Origin: Gammaproteobacteria bacterium
GTDB lineage: Bacteria; Pseudomonadota; Gammaproteobacteria; Steroidobacterales; Foliamicaceae
Assembly: GCA_028821145.1 (NCBI GenBank)
Contig: JAPPHC010000042.1
Location: 28,057 to 92,056 of the forward strand
DNA length: 64,000 bases
Reading direction: 5' to 3'
The translations under genes and the position numbers were made by a program. Under the pieces are notes generated by a model. That model was not told the DNA's origin. It saw nothing but the letters and a program-made list of their open reading frames with translations, and ran no database searches. Positions 28,215 through 36,454 of this stretch are shown one piece after another. The first letter of the stretch is position 1. The number at the start of each line of letters is the position of its first letter.

Positions 28215-29582
28215 ATGTCGGACCAACGGCAGATCATCCTGGCAGTATTCATTCACAACAGCGGCTCGCATCCCGGCGGCTGGCGCTATCCCAGGGGAGG
28301 TCCGCTTGATCAGCATGATTTCGGCAATTTCGCACGGCTCGCGCAAAAGGCCGAACGGGGGAAGCTGCATATCTATTTCTCGGGCGATTCGATGGGCTAC
28401 CCCAATATCAAGGGCAAGGAAGCTTTCGCGGCCACCGACTATGCCGGCAAGCTGGAGCCCAGCACGCTGCTTGGAGCGCTTGCGGCAGTAACCGAACATA
28501 TCGGCCTGGTGGCGACGATGTCCACCACCTTCAACGAACCCTATGCGGTCGCCCGCCGTTTCGCGTCTCTCGACCACATCTCGGGTGGCCGCGCGGGCTG
28601 GAACGTCGTCACGTCAACGAGTTCGATCGAGGCGCGAAACTTCGGTTTCGACAGGATCATGGACCATGACCGGCGCTATGAGCGCGCCGAGGAGTTCGTC
28701 GATGTCGTCTGCAGGTTGTGGGACAGTTGGGAAGACGACGCCATCATCCGGGATGCGAAAGCGGGGCAGTACTTTTCGCCCGACAAGGTCCATCAACTGG
28801 ACCATGAAGGAGAGTTCTTTCGAGTCGCCGGTCCATTGAATATCGGCCGGCCGCCCCAGGGCCACCCCGTCATCGTCCAGGCGGGCGGCTCACCGCCGGG
28901 GAGGGCGCTGGCAGCGAGGACCGCCGACCTGATATTCACCGCGCAGAACAACCTGGATGACGCGCGGGCCTTCTACGAGGACATGAAGAAGCGCGCCGCC
29001 GGTTTCGGCCGGGACCCCGCAAAGCTCAAGGTGATCCCCTCGGTCCAGTTCATCGTAGGGGGGACGGAACAGGATGCCAAACACAAACAGCAGGAACTGA
29101 TCGAGCTGATACCGGACGCGCTCGCCATACAGACGCTGCAATTGCAGATCGGCGCGGACCTGTCGCATTGCTCCCCGGAGGACCCCTTGCCCGAAATCGA
29201 GAAAACCGAGGGCGGGCAATGGGTCCAGGAACAGATCGTCAAGATGGCGCGCGAAGACAAACTCTCGATACGCGAGCTTGCGAGGCGTGTCGTCGTCTCC
29301 CGCGCGAGCCTGGTGCGGGCCGGATCGCCGGAGCAGATCGCGGATTTCTGCGAAGAGTGGTTTCGCGCCGGCGCCGCGGACGGCTTCTCGGTTACGCCCA
29401 ATTACCTGCCGGAAAACCTCGACGAATTCGTCGATGAAGTTGTGCCGATTCTGCAGGCGCGTGGGCTCTTCCGTACCGACTATGAAGGCGCCACGCTGCG
29501 CGAGAACCTCGGCCTCGAACGACCCGCCAACAGCTTTTCGCTGGACCCGTCTCTCGGCACGGAACCGAAAATCTGGTCTTGA
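28215..29582 (+). CDS. LLM-class flavin-dependent monooxygenase (NtaA/DmoA type), paralog of 24555-25907
   Basis: 'MSTTFNEPYAVARRFASLDHISGGRAGWNVVTS', 'PPQGHPVIVQAGGSPPGRALAARTADLIFTAQ', 'VPILQARGLFRTDYEGATLRENLGL'. Confidence 0.92.
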   Translation: MSDQRQIILAVFIHNSGSHPGGWRYPRGGPLDQHDFGNFARLAQKAERGKLHIYFSGDSMGYPNIKGKEAFAATDYAGKLEPSTLLGALAAVTEHIGLVATMSTTFNEPYAVARRFASLDHISGGRAGWNVVTSTSSIEARNFGFDRIMDHDRRYERAEEFVDVVCRLWDSWEDDAIIRDAKAGQYFSPDKVHQLDHEGEFFRVAGPLNIGRPPQGHPVIVQAGGSPPGRALAARTADLIFTAQNNLDDARAFYEDMKKRAAGFGRDPAKLKVIPSVQFIVGGTEQDAKHKQQELIELIPDALAIQTLQLQIGADLSHCSPEDPLPEIEKTEGGQWVQEQIVKMAREDKLSIRELARRVVVSRASLVRAGSPEQIADFCEEWFRAGAADGFSVTPNYLPENLDEFVDEVVPILQARGLFRTDYEGATLRENLGLERPANSFSLDPSLGTEPKIWS

Positions 29583-29593
29583 GCGGCGCCGCA

Positions 29594-30517
29594 CTACATG
29601 ATCGACGGCTCGTCCACGTGCTCCTGCAGACAACCCCTGAAGGCCTCGTCCGGAGGCAGTTCCACGTCCCAGAAGCGCGCGATCACTCTTTCCCCGGTCA
29701 TACCGTTGGTTGCGTCCGTGCATAGCCATACCGCCGGCGGCACGATGATGTCACCGGGCAGCAGGCGGCCGCCGCTGCGCTGACCGACAACGCCGGGCAC
29801 CATCGCCGGCGTGATCAACTCGGTGTCCGACGGCCCGCCGGGCAACAGGATATTCACGTCGATGCCGGTGCCTTTCAGTTCGCCCGCCCAGCACCGGTGC
29901 GCCGTTTCGAGCGCCGCCTTCGAGGACCCGTAGACGGAATTTCCGGGCCGGACCATGTTGAGCAGGCTGGTGGAGATGGAAATGACCTTGCCGAATTTCC
30001 GCTTCAGCATGTGCGGCATCGCGGCCTGGGTCATGAAGAAGACGCCGAACAGGTTGGTTTCGACAATGGCTCGTAATTGCAGTTCCGTGACGTCGTAGAA
30101 CGGCGTGATCTTCGCAAGTCTGTCGCCAAATTCTCCGTATGACCGTCCGGCGTTGTTGATCAGAACGTCGATACGGCCGAATTCGCGAAGCGTTTCTTCC
30201 ACGGTGCGGGCGCAATCCTCGGGGCGGGTAACGTCACCGGCAACGGCAATGCACCGGCCGGCCCCTGCGATGCGCTGCGCTTTGCCCAGCGCGCTCGCCA
30301 GCGTGTCGCTGCTGCGCCCGGTCAGCGTCAATCGCGCGCCGGCGCGCAGCAGTTCCTTCGCCATGAACCAGCCGAAGCCCCGGCTGCCGCCGGTGACGAT
30401 GACGACGCGGTCCTTCAGCGACGGATGGTGCAAAGCCCTCAAGGCGCTCTCGGACCACGTTCCGGCCGACCCGACATCCGCCGGCTCGCTACTTCGATTC
30501 ATATTGTCATTGCTCAT
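29594..30517 (-). CDS. short-chain dehydrogenase/reductase (SDR)
   Basis: 'VIVTGGSRGFGWFMAKELL', 'DVLINNAGRSYGEF', 'YGSSKAA'. Confidence 0.92.
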   Translation of the reverse strand: MSNDNMNRSSEPADVGSAGTWSESALRALHHPSLKDRVVIVTGGSRGFGWFMAKELLRAGARLTLTGRSSDTLASALGKAQRIAGAGRCIAVAGDVTRPEDCARTVEETLREFGRIDVLINNAGRSYGEFGDRLAKITPFYDVTELQLRAIVETNLFGVFFMTQAAMPHMLKRKFGKVISISTSLLNMVRPGNSVYGSSKAALETAHRCWAGELKGTGIDVNILLPGGPSDTELITPAMVPGVVGQRSGGRLLPGDIIVPPAVWLCTDATNGMTGERVIARFWDVELPPDEAFRGCLQEHVDEPSIM

Positions 30518-30564
30518 GGCGCTATTATTCCCCGTTCATTCTTGACTATCGTCAGGTTCCAAGG

Positions 30565-31818
30565 ATGCCCCAGAACAATGCTCCGGCGTCAACAGACTCC
30601 GCGATACCGACGCCGGCCGAGCTGGCAGCGGCCGCCGAATCGCTCGCTCCGCTCGTTCGCGCGAATGCCGTCCTGGCGGAGGAGTTGCGCGACCCGGTCC
30701 CCGAGGTGGTGGACGCGCTGAGAAAGGCGGGGCTGCACAAACTGTACAGACCGCGACGCTTTGGAGGCTACGGTCTTGACTGGGGACCTCATTTCACGGT
30801 GAGTGAGCGGCTCGCGCGCGAGTGTGGATCGACCGGCTGGCTGGTGTCGCTGGTCTTTTCCCACGTGATGTACCTGGGCCGGTTTCCGCTGGAAGCCCAG
30901 GAGGAGTTCTTTGCCAGCGCCGGCGACGACGCCGTGCTGGCGAGCGGCTCCGCGGGTGGAGGCGCCATCCGCCGCGACGGCTCCGACTGGCAGTTGAAGG
31001 GTCGTTGGGCATTCGTAAGTGGCGTGAACGTGGCAAGCGGCGTGATGGTCACCGCCCGCGAAGACTCCGGGGGGCCGATTTCCCACTTCGCGATACTGCT
31101 TCCGGGAGAGTATCAGGTCCTGGACACCTGGCATGTCGAGGGGCTTCGCGGTACCGGAAGCCATGACGTCGTGGTCGATCAGGTACTCGTGCCGGCACGG
31201 CGCGTGCTGACCATCGAAGAGTTTGCCAGCATGAATCCGCCGGGCGCCGCGATTGCGGAAAGTTACGTACACCGGGTTCGCACCTGGCCCTATCAGACAA
31301 GCTGGCTCGTAGGGCCGCTGCTCGGCACGGCGCGGGGAGCCTTGGAGTCCTATTGCGAGCAAACCCGAGGGCGTACGGGAAGGCTGTTCGGAGAATCGAT
31401 CGTGTCGCAGGTGCCGGTTCAGGTCCGCGTAGGCGAATCGTGCGCACGGCTCGACGCCGCGGAGTTGCTGTTTGAGGAAGTAATCAGGGTGCTTCATGCC
31501 GCGGGCGCGGCAGGCGAGGAAATCGCCGGCGAGCGTCTGCTGCGCCTGCGGCGGCTGATGACCTTCGGATCGCGGCTATGCACGTCCACGACCGACTCCC
31601 TGGCGGCCATGATGGGCGTCACGGGGCAAAAGGCGTCCAATCCCGTGCAGCGGCTGTACCGCGATTGCCGCGCCATATCCACGCATATCGAGCTCAACTG
31701 GGATCAGTCCATGGCGCCGACAGGCAAGGTTCGGCTGGGCGTGCCGACCGGAGACCCGCTGATCGACGGCGGCACGACCTCGGCCGACGCTTCGCCAGTC
31801 CTCGGCAAACAGATCTGA
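30565..31818 (+). CDS. acyl-CoA dehydrogenase-fold flavin-dependent monooxygenase (DszC/HsaA-like)
   Basis: 'LYRPRRFGGYGLDW', 'ARECGSTGWLVSLVFSHVMYLGRFP', 'GLRGTGSHDVVVDQVLVPARR'. Confidence 0.82.
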   Translation: MPQNNAPASTDSAIPTPAELAAAAESLAPLVRANAVLAEELRDPVPEVVDALRKAGLHKLYRPRRFGGYGLDWGPHFTVSERLARECGSTGWLVSLVFSHVMYLGRFPLEAQEEFFASAGDDAVLASGSAGGGAIRRDGSDWQLKGRWAFVSGVNVASGVMVTAREDSGGPISHFAILLPGEYQVLDTWHVEGLRGTGSHDVVVDQVLVPARRVLTIEEFASMNPPGAAIAESYVHRVRTWPYQTSWLVGPLLGTARGALESYCEQTRGRTGRLFGESIVSQVPVQVRVGESCARLDAAELLFEEVIRVLHAAGAAGEEIAGERLLRLRRLMTFGSRLCTSTTDSLAAMMGVTGQKASNPVQRLYRDCRAISTHIELNWDQSMAPTGKVRLGVPTGDPLIDGGTTSADASPVLGKQI

Positions 31819-32810
31819 TGGTTTTCTCCCTGCCGCGCGTTGCGCTCGGCTGCATGGGTTTCGGGTCCAGCCGCTGGCGGCCTTGGGTACTCGACGAGCG
31901 GGAGTCCATGGAGATACTCGCCCGGGCGCTCGAGATCGGCATCACCTTTTTCGACACCGCCAACGTGTACTCCACCGGACGCAGCGAGCGGGTGCTTGGA
32001 CGCATGTTGCGCAAGGCCGCAGCGCGCGGGCGCGCCATGATCGCAACCAAGGTCTATTTCCCGGTTGGTGAAGGCGAAATGGGCCTTTCCGCCAGCAACG
32101 TGATTGCGTCATGCGAAGCCTCGCTGCGGCGGTTGGATGTCGAGACCATCGATCTGCTGCAGATACACCTCTACGACGAAGAAACCCCCGTGGAAGAAAC
32201 GATGGAAGCACTCGGCCAGCTTGTACGGGAAGGCAAGGTGCGCCACCTGGGGGCGAGCAATCTTCGCGCCTGGCAGCTGGCCAAGATGAACTTTACGGCG
32301 AGGGCCAACGGCTGGCCCGAGTTCGAGACCGTGCAGGCGCACTACAACCTGCTGTATCGCGAGGAAGAACGCGATCTCCTGCCGTTCTGCATGGATCAGG
32401 GCATCGCCGTCCTGCCCTGGAGTCCGCTCGCCCGCGGACGGCTGGCGCGCCCGCGCGCGCCCCTGTCTACGCCCCGGGCGAAGACGGACGATGTTGCAGA
32501 CCAGATGTATGGCGCGCCCCGCGACGAGGTGCTCGACGTGCTGGCGGAGGTGTCGGACGAATATGGGATCAAGCCAGCCTGCGCGGCCCTGGCCTGGCTG
32601 TGGACCCGGCCGGCCGTGACGACCCCGGTGGTCGGCGCGACCCGTCTCGAACACATCGAGGATGCGCTGGCCGCGGCAGAGATGTCGCTTCCCGACGCGC
32701 TGCTGAGCCGGCTGAATGAAGCCTACAGCACTCGTCCGTACATGGAGCTTCCGGAAACGGCCAGTAACCAGACCGTCCTGGAAACAATAGACTCATGCCA
32801 ATCGACGTAA
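31818..32810 (+). CDS. aldo/keto reductase
   Basis: 'ITFFDTANVYSTGRSERVLGRML', 'DLLQIHLYDEETPVEETMEALGQLVREGKVRHLGASN', 'TTPVVGATRLEHIEDAL'. Confidence 0.92.
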   Translation: MVFSLPRVALGCMGFGSSRWRPWVLDERESMEILARALEIGITFFDTANVYSTGRSERVLGRMLRKAAARGRAMIATKVYFPVGEGEMGLSASNVIASCEASLRRLDVETIDLLQIHLYDEETPVEETMEALGQLVREGKVRHLGASNLRAWQLAKMNFTARANGWPEFETVQAHYNLLYREEERDLLPFCMDQGIAVLPWSPLARGRLARPRAPLSTPRAKTDDVADQMYGAPRDEVLDVLAEVSDEYGIKPACAALAWLWTRPAVTTPVVGATRLEHIEDALAAAEMSLPDALLSRLNEAYSTRPYMELPETASNQTVLETIDSCQST

Positions 32811-32835
32811 TCCTCACTTCCATCAGGAGAAACAG

Positions 32836-33552
32836 ATGAGCAATACCTGGTTGATCACCGGCGCCAATCGCGGCATCGGCCTTGGCTACGCAACACAACT
32901 TCTCGCCATAGGAGAAAAAGTGATTGCCGGAGTCCGTGACCCGGACAATGCGGAATCGCTAATCGATTTGGGCAGGCAATACAAACCCTTACTCAACATC
33001 AGTCGACTGGACATGAACGACTGGGACTCCATCGATTCCTTTGCAGGGAATCTGGAAGAGGAGCGAGTCGATTATTTGATCAACAACGCCGGCTTGTATG
33101 GCGGCAGCTGGACCGAGGACTCTCACAGGCAGAGCATCGACAGCATGGACTACGAGCTTTGGGAAGAGATCATGCGCGTCAATGTGATCGCTCAGTTTCG
33201 ACTGACCCGGGCATTGGAAGCGTCCCTGATGCGGAGCGACAATGCGCTGGTGGTCATGATGTCGTCAGACATGGGGTCCATCGGCAACAATGACCATGGT
33301 CAGAGTTACGCGTACCGGACAAGCAAGGCCGCGCTGAACATGATCGCCAGGAGTCTTGCGGTGGACCTCAGGGAACGCGGGATTCGGGTCATTTCCATGG
33401 CGCCGGGCTGGACACAAACAGCATTGGGCGGTTGGACCGCCACGTGGAGCGTCGAAGACACCGTGGCGAAACAAATCAAGGTCGTCACGGCCCTGGGGCC
33501 GGAGGACACCGGCAGGTTCCTGAACCTGCATGGCGAGTCCGTGCCCTGGTGA
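32836..33552 (+). CDS. SDR family oxidoreductase (C-factor-like)
   Basis: 'TWLITGANRGIGLGYATQLL', 'DYLINNAGLYGGS', 'YAYRTSKAALNMIARSLAVDL'. Confidence 0.9.
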   Translation: MSNTWLITGANRGIGLGYATQLLAIGEKVIAGVRDPDNAESLIDLGRQYKPLLNISRLDMNDWDSIDSFAGNLEEERVDYLINNAGLYGGSWTEDSHRQSIDSMDYELWEEIMRVNVIAQFRLTRALEASLMRSDNALVVMMSSDMGSIGNNDHGQSYAYRTSKAALNMIARSLAVDLRERGIRVISMAPGWTQTALGGWTATWSVEDTVAKQIKVVTALGPEDTGRFLNLHGESVPW

Positions 33553-33555
33553 CTT

Positions 33556-34221
33556 ATGCCGGTTGACGTACTCCTCGTTGTCCATATCGCCGTGCTCGGG
33601 TACTGGCTGGGGGCCGAGTTCGTCATCAACAGCGAATTCCGCTTTGTCTGCCGCGCGCCGTCCATGCCATTCGAGGAGCGCAAGCGCCTGATGGAGCACG
33701 TCATGGACGCGGACCAGCACGTTCGCTATGCACTCGTGCTCCAGGCCGGCCTGGGAACCGCCCTTTCGGCCCTGCTCGGCTATTTCCCCGGGGGCGCAAC
33801 AGTGGCGTGGGCAGCCGGCTTCGCAACACTGCTGTGGCTCGCGTTCGTCGAGATCGTCCACCGCCTGAGGCACCGCGCATCCGGAAGAAAACTGGCGTTG
33901 CTGGATCGCCTGATCCGATACGTGCTGCTGGCAGCGCTGGTGCCGGGCGGCCTCGCCGCGGTCTTCGGCGCATTGGCGCTTCAGAGCTGGCTGGCATGGA
34001 AGCTCGTTCTCTTCGGCGCCGTCATCGCCTGCGGTATCGGCATCCGCTACTACATCATCCAGTTCTTCGGCATCTGGCGACAAATCGAAGCGCAAGGCTC
34101 CAACCCGTCGCGCGAGCGCGCTATCCGCAAGAACTACGCCGCCGGCACCTCAATACTCGGCCTCCTCTGGCTCTGCATAGCCGCCATCACCGCCCTCTCC
34201 ATCCTCAAACCCGGCGCCTAA
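33556..34221 (+). CDS. hypothetical multi-pass membrane protein
   Basis: 'VDVLLVVHIAVLGYWLGAEFVINSEFRF' with several TM segments; resembles 50507-51259. Confidence 0.65.
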   Translation: MPVDVLLVVHIAVLGYWLGAEFVINSEFRFVCRAPSMPFEERKRLMEHVMDADQHVRYALVLQAGLGTALSALLGYFPGGATVAWAAGFATLLWLAFVEIVHRLRHRASGRKLALLDRLIRYVLLAALVPGGLAAVFGALALQSWLAWKLVLFGAVIACGIGIRYYIIQFFGIWRQIEAQGSNPSRERAIRKNYAAGTSILGLLWLCIAAITALSILKPGA

Positions 34222-34232
34222 GCAAAACTTAA

Positions 34233-34331
34233 AGCCTTTTCGCTTCTCCCCCTGTGGAGAGCGTTGGAGCCATGGATGGCGGAACCGACCCAGGATGGCG
34301 CCTCTCAACAGGGGGAGGAGAGAAAAGGCGC
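34233..34331. repeat. long imperfect inverted repeat between convergent genes (REP/MITE-like element or bidirectional terminator)
   Basis: Arm AGCCTTTTCGCTTCTCCCCCTGTGGAGAG (34233-34261) pairs with CTCTCAACAGGGGGAGGAGAGAAAAGGCG (34302 onward), about 25/29 positions; the loop contains GCCATGGATGGC. Confidence 0.7.
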
Positions 34332-34349
34332 GGGTTGGCACTACACAGG

Positions 34350-35393
34350 CTAGCGATGGTGCAGTTCGAGGATGTCGCCGTCGTGAATGAGGTGCTTCGG
34401 ACTCACCTGTTGCCCGTCATAGACCTTCTCCCCCCAGATCCGCGCAAACCGCAGGCTCCCCGCAATGTCCTTGTGCACCAGCGACGCCAGCTCGCTGACC
34501 GTGGCGCCATGCCGCAGGGTGAACGGCCGTCCCAGATCGGGCGGTTTGCCCGGCGTCTTGGTGTAGGCGCGCACGACGCCCAGGCCCCTGAACAGGAACT
34601 CGGGTATCGCATCCAGGTTCTCCCCGGTCTCGGCGGATACGGCAATCGCAGGAAAGCCAAGCTTCCCGCTTAGGGCGTCCAGCCGGTCCCGATAGTCGCC
34701 CAGGTCGGTCTTGTTGGCCACCAGCAGGGCAGGCAGGCGGATCCGGAACAGATCCTCGAAAGTCTCCTCCTTGCGCGTCCGGCGCTTCCTGCGGCGGCGC
34801 CTGCGCGGGTCCGGCAGTCCCGGCCACTCGGCAACGAAGGTAACGCGCTTCTCGGCCATCTTTTCGAGCACGACGTCGATCTCGGCGGCACAGTCCGACG
34901 AAGCGATATCCACGACCAGCAGCGCACCGTCGGCCGGCTGCAGGGCGGTCGCCAGCCAGGGCTGCGTGCGCTCGATCGCTACCGGGGGCAGGTCCACCAG
35001 TTGGAAATGGATGTCGTTATAGGGGGCCATCCCCGGTATCGGCGTCTCGGTGGTATGCGGCCAGGCGCCCACGGTGGACTGCGACCCCGTGAGCGCCGAA
35101 TGCAATTGCGACTTGCCGGCGTTGGGTGCGCCCAGCAGCGCCACCTGGGCCGCCCCCTCGCGGCGCACGGCGTGAGCAGGGCCGGAGCGCGCGCCACCCT
35201 TGCGCGGACGGGACAGTTCGGTGGTCAGCTGCTTGATCCGGGTCTTGATGTCCGCCTGGACGTGCTCGGTGCCCTTGTGCTTCGGGATGAGCCGCAGCAT
35301 CTCGCGCAGGCAGCGCAGGCGGTCTTGCGGTTCCCTGGCCTCGCGAAACGCCTGCTCGGCCTTCTTGTATTCCTGCGTGACGTTGGTGGGCAT
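34350..35393 (-). CDS. DRG/Obg-type GTPase with C-terminal TGS domain
   Basis: 'QVALLGAPNAGKSQLHSALTG' (G1), 'LLVANKTDLGDY' (NKxD), 'GRPFTLRHGATVSELASLVHKDI...GQQVSPKHLIHDGDILELH' TGS. Confidence 0.85.
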   Translation of the reverse strand: MPTNVTQEYKKAEQAFREAREPQDRLRCLREMLRLIPKHKGTEHVQADIKTRIKQLTTELSRPRKGGARSGPAHAVRREGAAQVALLGAPNAGKSQLHSALTGSQSTVGAWPHTTETPIPGMAPYNDIHFQLVDLPPVAIERTQPWLATALQPADGALLVVDIASSDCAAEIDVVLEKMAEKRVTFVAEWPGLPDPRRRRRRKRRTRKEETFEDLFRIRLPALLVANKTDLGDYRDRLDALSGKLGFPAIAVSAETGENLDAIPEFLFRGLGVVRAYTKTPGKPPDLGRPFTLRHGATVSELASLVHKDIAGSLRFARIWGEKVYDGQQVSPKHLIHDGDILELHHR

Positions 35394-35465
35394 GGCGGCG
35401 AAAAGTTTACCCTTCGCGGCGCATTGCGCGACACCAGAGCGCCATTCAACGATAATGGCGGCGGA

Positions 35466-36452
35466 ATGGGGAGTAGCGGGTTGTTTCACGTTATCGATAC
35501 CCGGCAGTTCGACCGGCCGATGCTCGACCGTCTGTGCCGACTGGCGACCCACGTCCGGACCCTGGCCAAATCGCGGGCCGGCGCGCAAAACCTGCAGTCG
35601 CTGGCGCCCAACCGGCGCGCGATGCTCTATTTCACGCAGCCTTCCACCCGGACCTTCCTCTCGTTCAACAGCGCCTGCCATATCCTCGGCATGCAGACCA
35701 GCGAAATCCGCAATCCGTCCATTTCCTCGGAGGTGAAGGGCGAGACCTTCGAAGACAGCATCCGCACCTTCAGTTCCTATGCGGACGTCATCATCATGCG
35801 CACCCCGGAAGGCGGAAAAGCCGCGCGGGCGGCCGAGCTCATGGACTCCATTCCGCGCCCGGTCCCGGTCATCAACGCCGGGAGCGGCCCCGACCAGCAC
35901 CCCACCCAGGCCCTGCTGGACATCTACACGCTGGAGCGAAGCTTCGAGAAGCGCGGCGGTATCGACGGCAGGACCATCGCCATGATGGGCGACCTGCGCC
36001 GCGGCAGGACCGTCCGTTCGCTCAGCTACCTGATGAAGAACTACAAGGACGTTCGCCTGCGTTTCGTCGCGCCGCCGGGGTTCGAGATCAAGCAGGACAT
36101 CCTCGATCATCTCGATGAGCACGGTGTGGAGTACGCAGCGACGAGCCGGCTGGATGACGTGCTGAACGACCTGGACGCTTTGTACGTGACGCGGCTGCAG
36201 GAAGAATACGACGAGCAGAACGAATCGGAGAGCGCCGATTACGCCGCCTACGCGATCGGCCCTGAACAGTTGCGGCGGTTTCCCTCCGACGCGATCATCA
36301 TGCATCCGCTGCCGCGCGGGCCGGAACTCGACCCCGGAATCGACAACGATCCGCGCGTCATGTACTGGCGCCAGGAACGAAACGGCATGTGGATGCGGGT
36401 CGCGCTTCTGGCGGCAATCTTCGACCTGGACGGCGACATAAATGTGAACTGA
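35466..36452 (+). CDS. pyrB: aspartate carbamoyltransferase-like, catalytic subunit
   Basis: 'MLYFTQPSTRTFLSF' carbamoyl-phosphate motif, 'ISSEVKGETFEDS', 'GSGPDQHPTQALLDIYTL', 'MMGDLRRGRTVRSLSYL', 'MHPLPRGPELDPGID'. Confidence 0.85.
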   Translation: MGSSGLFHVIDTRQFDRPMLDRLCRLATHVRTLAKSRAGAQNLQSLAPNRRAMLYFTQPSTRTFLSFNSACHILGMQTSEIRNPSISSEVKGETFEDSIRTFSSYADVIIMRTPEGGKAARAAELMDSIPRPVPVINAGSGPDQHPTQALLDIYTLERSFEKRGGIDGRTIAMMGDLRRGRTVRSLSYLMKNYKDVRLRFVAPPGFEIKQDILDHLDEHGVEYAATSRLDDVLNDLDALYVTRLQEEYDEQNESESADYAAYAIGPEQLRRFPSDAIIMHPLPRGPELDPGIDNDPRVMYWRQERNGMWMRVALLAAIFDLDGDINVN

Positions 36453-36454
36453 AA

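Noticed and set aside
35001-35465. N-terminal extension of the ATCase ORF
   Set aside because: Overlaps the GTPase gene antisense; homology starts at about 35466.
35394-36305. N-terminal 300-aa extension of the TGS-GTPase ORF
   Set aside because: It runs antisense to the ATCase-like gene; the GTPase-like sequence begins at MPTNVTQEYKKAEQ (35393).
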